From: Curvibacter sp. GWA2_63_95 | Lineage (GTDB): Bacteria; Pseudomonadota; Gammaproteobacteria; Burkholderiales; Burkholderiaceae_C | NCBI GenBank assembly: GCA_001795455.1 | Contig: MGPB01000010.1 | Coordinates: forward strand, 1 to 44,737 | DNA length: 44,737 nt | Reading direction: 5' to 3' | In this document: piece after piece, positions 42,654-44,737 of the stretch | Layout: every line of letters begins with the position of its first letter | Numbering within the stretch: position 1 is the first letter of the stretch | Notes under the pieces: model-generated | Told to the model about the DNA's origin: nothing | Databases searched by the model: none | The model's input: the letters and a program-made list of their open reading frames with translations, nothing else | Position numbers and translations under genes: made by a program

Positions 42654-44579
42654 TTATGGAGCCTCAGACGGGGCAGAACTTGTGGGTGCAGGCACTTTGA
42701 TTTGCACCTTGAAGCGCTCTTTGAGGGCCGCGTAGTAGGCCAAGCTCTCCGCATTGGCGGTCCACTGGGCGTACTGATTGCGCTCTTGCTTGGTCACATC
42801 GTCGGCGACCGGATTGCGTGGCAACACTTTGTTGACTTTCACAATGGCATAGCCTTGACGTCCCAAATCCACACCCAGGGTAACAGGCAGCTTAGCGGGG
42901 TCTGCACGCAAGGCGGCATCCAGCAACAGGCCCTGCACGGGCTGCTTGGCTTCGCGCGATACGGTCACGGCAGCGGGGAAGCTGGCGGATGCGGGCGTTG
43001 CCTTCCATGCTTCCAGCTTGGCAACACCTTCTTTTTTGGCCAACTCTTGTGCACGGCTCGCCACCAGTTGCTCACGCACCTGCGCGCGTACCACGGACAA
43101 GGGCAATGCAGCCGCGGGACTGTATGACACCACACGCGCTGCGCTCAACTGGTTGGGGCCAGTTTCCACCGCCTCGGTATTGCGTTTCTTTTCGAGTGAA
43201 TCGGCGCTAAAAATGGCAGCCAGCAATTTCTCATTGGCCAGCACGCTTTTGGCATCGCCTGCAGGCAGACGTTGCACATTGGTGGCTTGTTTAACGTCCA
43301 GCTTGAGGCGTTCGGCCACGGGTTTCAGGCTGTCCGATTGTTCGTACACCGCGTTGGTGAAGGTTTCTGCCACTTCGGCAAATTTGCGCTGAGCCTGCTG
43401 CAGACGCAACTCGGCCTCCAGTCCCGCCCGTGCTTCTTCAAACACGGGTTGTTTGGAAGCTTTGACGTCCGTTAACTTGATGATGTGAAAACCGAAATCA
43501 GATTCGACGACATCGCTGACATCACCTTTGCTCATGGCAAAAGCGGCGTCCTCAAAGGGTTTGACCATCGCACCACGCGCAAAGAAATCCAGGTCGCCGC
43601 CGTTGGGCGCAGAACCGGTGTCCTGCGAATTTTTCTTGGCCAGATCGGCAAAGCTGTTAGGCGCTTTGCGGACTTGCTCCAAGAGGGACTGTGCCTTCGC
43701 CTTGGCCTTTTCACGGTCGGCGGCAGGCATGTCTTTGGGGGCATTGATCAGAATATGGCTGGCGCGACGCTCTTCCTTGGCGCTCAGGCGGCTGGCATTC
43801 TGTTCGAAGTACGACTTGAGGTCCGCCTCATTCAGCACCACCGATTTCTTGATCGCATCCAAGTCCAACACCACATACTCAACGGTGGCGGATTCAGGCG
43901 ACTGGTACTGGGAAAGGTTGGCTTGGTAGAAGGCGTCGACATCTGCGTCTGACAGGCTGACCTTGCTGGCGAAATCGGCAGGGCTGAAACGTGTGATCTG
44001 CACCTCGCGTCGCTCAAAAAAAGCATTCAAGGCCATGTCCGCCAGCGCATGGGACGCAAAGGCAGTGGACGTCACACCCGACTCCACCTGCATCAGCGAC
44101 AGATCCGTGCGCACACGGGCTTCAAAACCTTCCGGAGTCAGGCCCTGACTAGCTGCCAACTGGCGGTAACGGTCCATGTCCAGCGAGCCATCGGGCTTGC
44201 GCAAACCGGCGATTGTCGGATTTTGCTGCAGCTCACGGGCCAAGCGCGCATCCGAGGTGGTGAGATGCGCGTCATTGACAGCAGCAGCCATGACCCGCTC
44301 ACGCACCAAACGTTCAAGCGTCGCATAACGGGCCTCCGGAGAGTCGAGTAACTTGGCATCCAGGTTCGGAATGGAGGCACGCAAGCGGTCCACTTCATTC
44401 TTGTGTGCGAAGTCCCATTCTTCTTGGGTAATGCTGGTGTTGCCGACTTGGGCCACGGTGGCTCCCGTGGAGGCGACACCTTTGTAACCGTCAATCCCCA
44501 CCAACACAAAAGCGGCAATGATCAGCAAGAACAATGGCGCCGCGATGAACTTGGTGTTCCGGCGGACAAATTCAAACAT
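42654..44579 (-). CDS. ppiD: Peptidyl-prolyl isomerase/chaperone PpiD
   Basis: Inner-membrane-anchored periplasmic foldase of 641 residues. One membrane helix (FIAAPLFLLIIAAFVLVGID) at residues 12-31; SurA-N-like chaperone region to about residue 240; a parvulin domain RRASHILINAPKDMPAADRE through GGDLDFFARGAMVKPFEDAA and DFGFHIIKL. The C-terminal domain is helical with no second parvulin copy. It assists outer-membrane protein maturation at the Sec translocon. It is flanked by tRNA-Val upstream and tRNA-His downstream. Confidence 0.96.
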   Translation of the reverse strand: MFEFVRRNTKFIAAPLFLLIIAAFVLVGIDGYKGVASTGATVAQVGNTSITQEEWDFAHKNEVDRLRASIPNLDAKLLDSPEARYATLERLVRERVMAAAVNDAHLTTSDARLARELQQNPTIAGLRKPDGSLDMDRYRQLAASQGLTPEGFEARVRTDLSLMQVESGVTSTAFASHALADMALNAFFERREVQITRFSPADFASKVSLSDADVDAFYQANLSQYQSPESATVEYVVLDLDAIKKSVVLNEADLKSYFEQNASRLSAKEERRASHILINAPKDMPAADREKAKAKAQSLLEQVRKAPNSFADLAKKNSQDTGSAPNGGDLDFFARGAMVKPFEDAAFAMSKGDVSDVVESDFGFHIIKLTDVKASKQPVFEEARAGLEAELRLQQAQRKFAEVAETFTNAVYEQSDSLKPVAERLKLDVKQATNVQRLPAGDAKSVLANEKLLAAIFSADSLEKKRNTEAVETGPNQLSAARVVSYSPAAALPLSVVRAQVREQLVASRAQELAKKEGVAKLEAWKATPASASFPAAVTVSREAKQPVQGLLLDAALRADPAKLPVTLGVDLGRQGYAIVKVNKVLPRNPVADDVTKQERNQYAQWTANAESLAYYAALKERFKVQIKVPAPTSSAPSEAP

Positions 44580-44606
44580 GCACTAACTCTCCATGTAAAC
44601 AACAAA

Positions 44607-44631
44607 AAAGGCGAACACACTGTTCGCCTTT
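44607..44631 (-). terminator. Terminator between tRNA-Val and ppiD
   Basis: AAAGGCGAACA, CAC, TGTTCGCCTTT: a perfect 11 bp stem with T residues on the minus strand, 10 bp past the tRNA 3' end. Confidence 0.9.
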
Positions 44632-44641
44632 GCTGGGTGGG

Positions 44642-44717
44642 TGGTGGGTGATGACGGGCTCGAACCGCCGACATTCTGCGTGTAAGGCAGACGCTCTACC
44701 AACTGAGCTAATCACCC
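44642..44717 (-). tRNA. tRNA-Val (TAC)
   Basis: Minus-strand cloverleaf: acceptor GGGTGAT/ATCACCC with encoded CCA, D arm AGCTCAGTTGGTAGAGC, anticodon loop CTTACAC (anticodon TAC), T arm GGCGGTTCGAGCCCGTC. Confidence 0.97.
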
Positions 44718-44737
44718 AAACCGAAACCGAATTTTAG

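Overview
The window looks like chromosome of a betaproteobacterium of the family Comamonadaceae, possibly Rhodoferax-like. This is inference from the gene order rpsF-priB-rpsR-rplI-dnaB, the surE-pcm-nlpD-rpoS operon, the ppsA/ppsR divergent pair, high GC with few non-coding gaps, and a dispersed ~56 bp repeat of a kind I associate with this family. There are no insertion sequences, prophage genes, CRISPR arrays or rRNA genes.

Layout. 1-3.0 kb: Mth938-like protein, a Bcp/PrxQ peroxiredoxin and a PIN-PhoH ATPase. 3.2-6.2 kb (minus): the S6-PriB-S18-L9 ribosomal operon and replicative helicase DnaB. 6.3-12.1 kb: a DUF4212-fused sodium:solute symporter translationally coupled to PEP synthase, with the PEP synthase regulatory kinase/phosphorylase divergent. 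12.1-22.3 kb (minus): a haem-iron cluster made of an outer-membrane haem receptor, a giant CobN-like chelatase resembling HmuS, a ChaN-type protein, an ExbB-like channel and a DUF2149 protein. Upstream lie a DUF2325 protein and two small unknown proteins driven from a Fur-box promoter. 22.5-28.3 kb (plus): bacterioferritin, an imelysin/di-haem oxidoreductase/imelysin/DUF1513 operon, and bacterioferritin-associated ferredoxin. 28.4-33.9 kb (plus): catecholate-type siderophore receptor, PiuC-type dioxygenase, TonB-ExbB-ExbD, an unknown protein and HemP. 34-37.3 kb: GlcG/HbpS-like protein, Bax-inhibitor-1 family protein, a small lipoprotein and RlmD. 37.4-41 kb (minus): surE-pcm-nlpD-rpoS. 41.1-44.7 kb: quinone oxidoreductase, a small unknown protein, tRNA-His, PpiD and tRNA-Val.

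The central ~22 kb is an iron island. Four Fur-box-like sites and one separate long palindrome flank its transcription units. Haem would enter through the receptor, be handled in the periplasm by the CobN-like protein (known in Bacteroidota hmu operons as HmuS) and ChaN, with a dedicated ExbB/ExbD-like pair. Siderophore or catecholate iron would enter through the second receptor, powered by TonB-ExbBD. Bacterioferritin and Bfd store and release iron.

The most unusual features are: (1) a ~56 bp repeat with seven copies of identical internal spacing, three of them inside protein-coding genes, where they encode a signal peptide core, an RlmD insertion and an RpoS N-terminal segment; (2) a run of ten C that puts the twin-arginine signal peptide of the DUF1513 protein out of frame with its mature part; (3) a strong terminator hairpin between the haem receptor and the CobN-like gene; (4) the haem cluster itself, with its private proton-channel pair and linked small unknown proteins.
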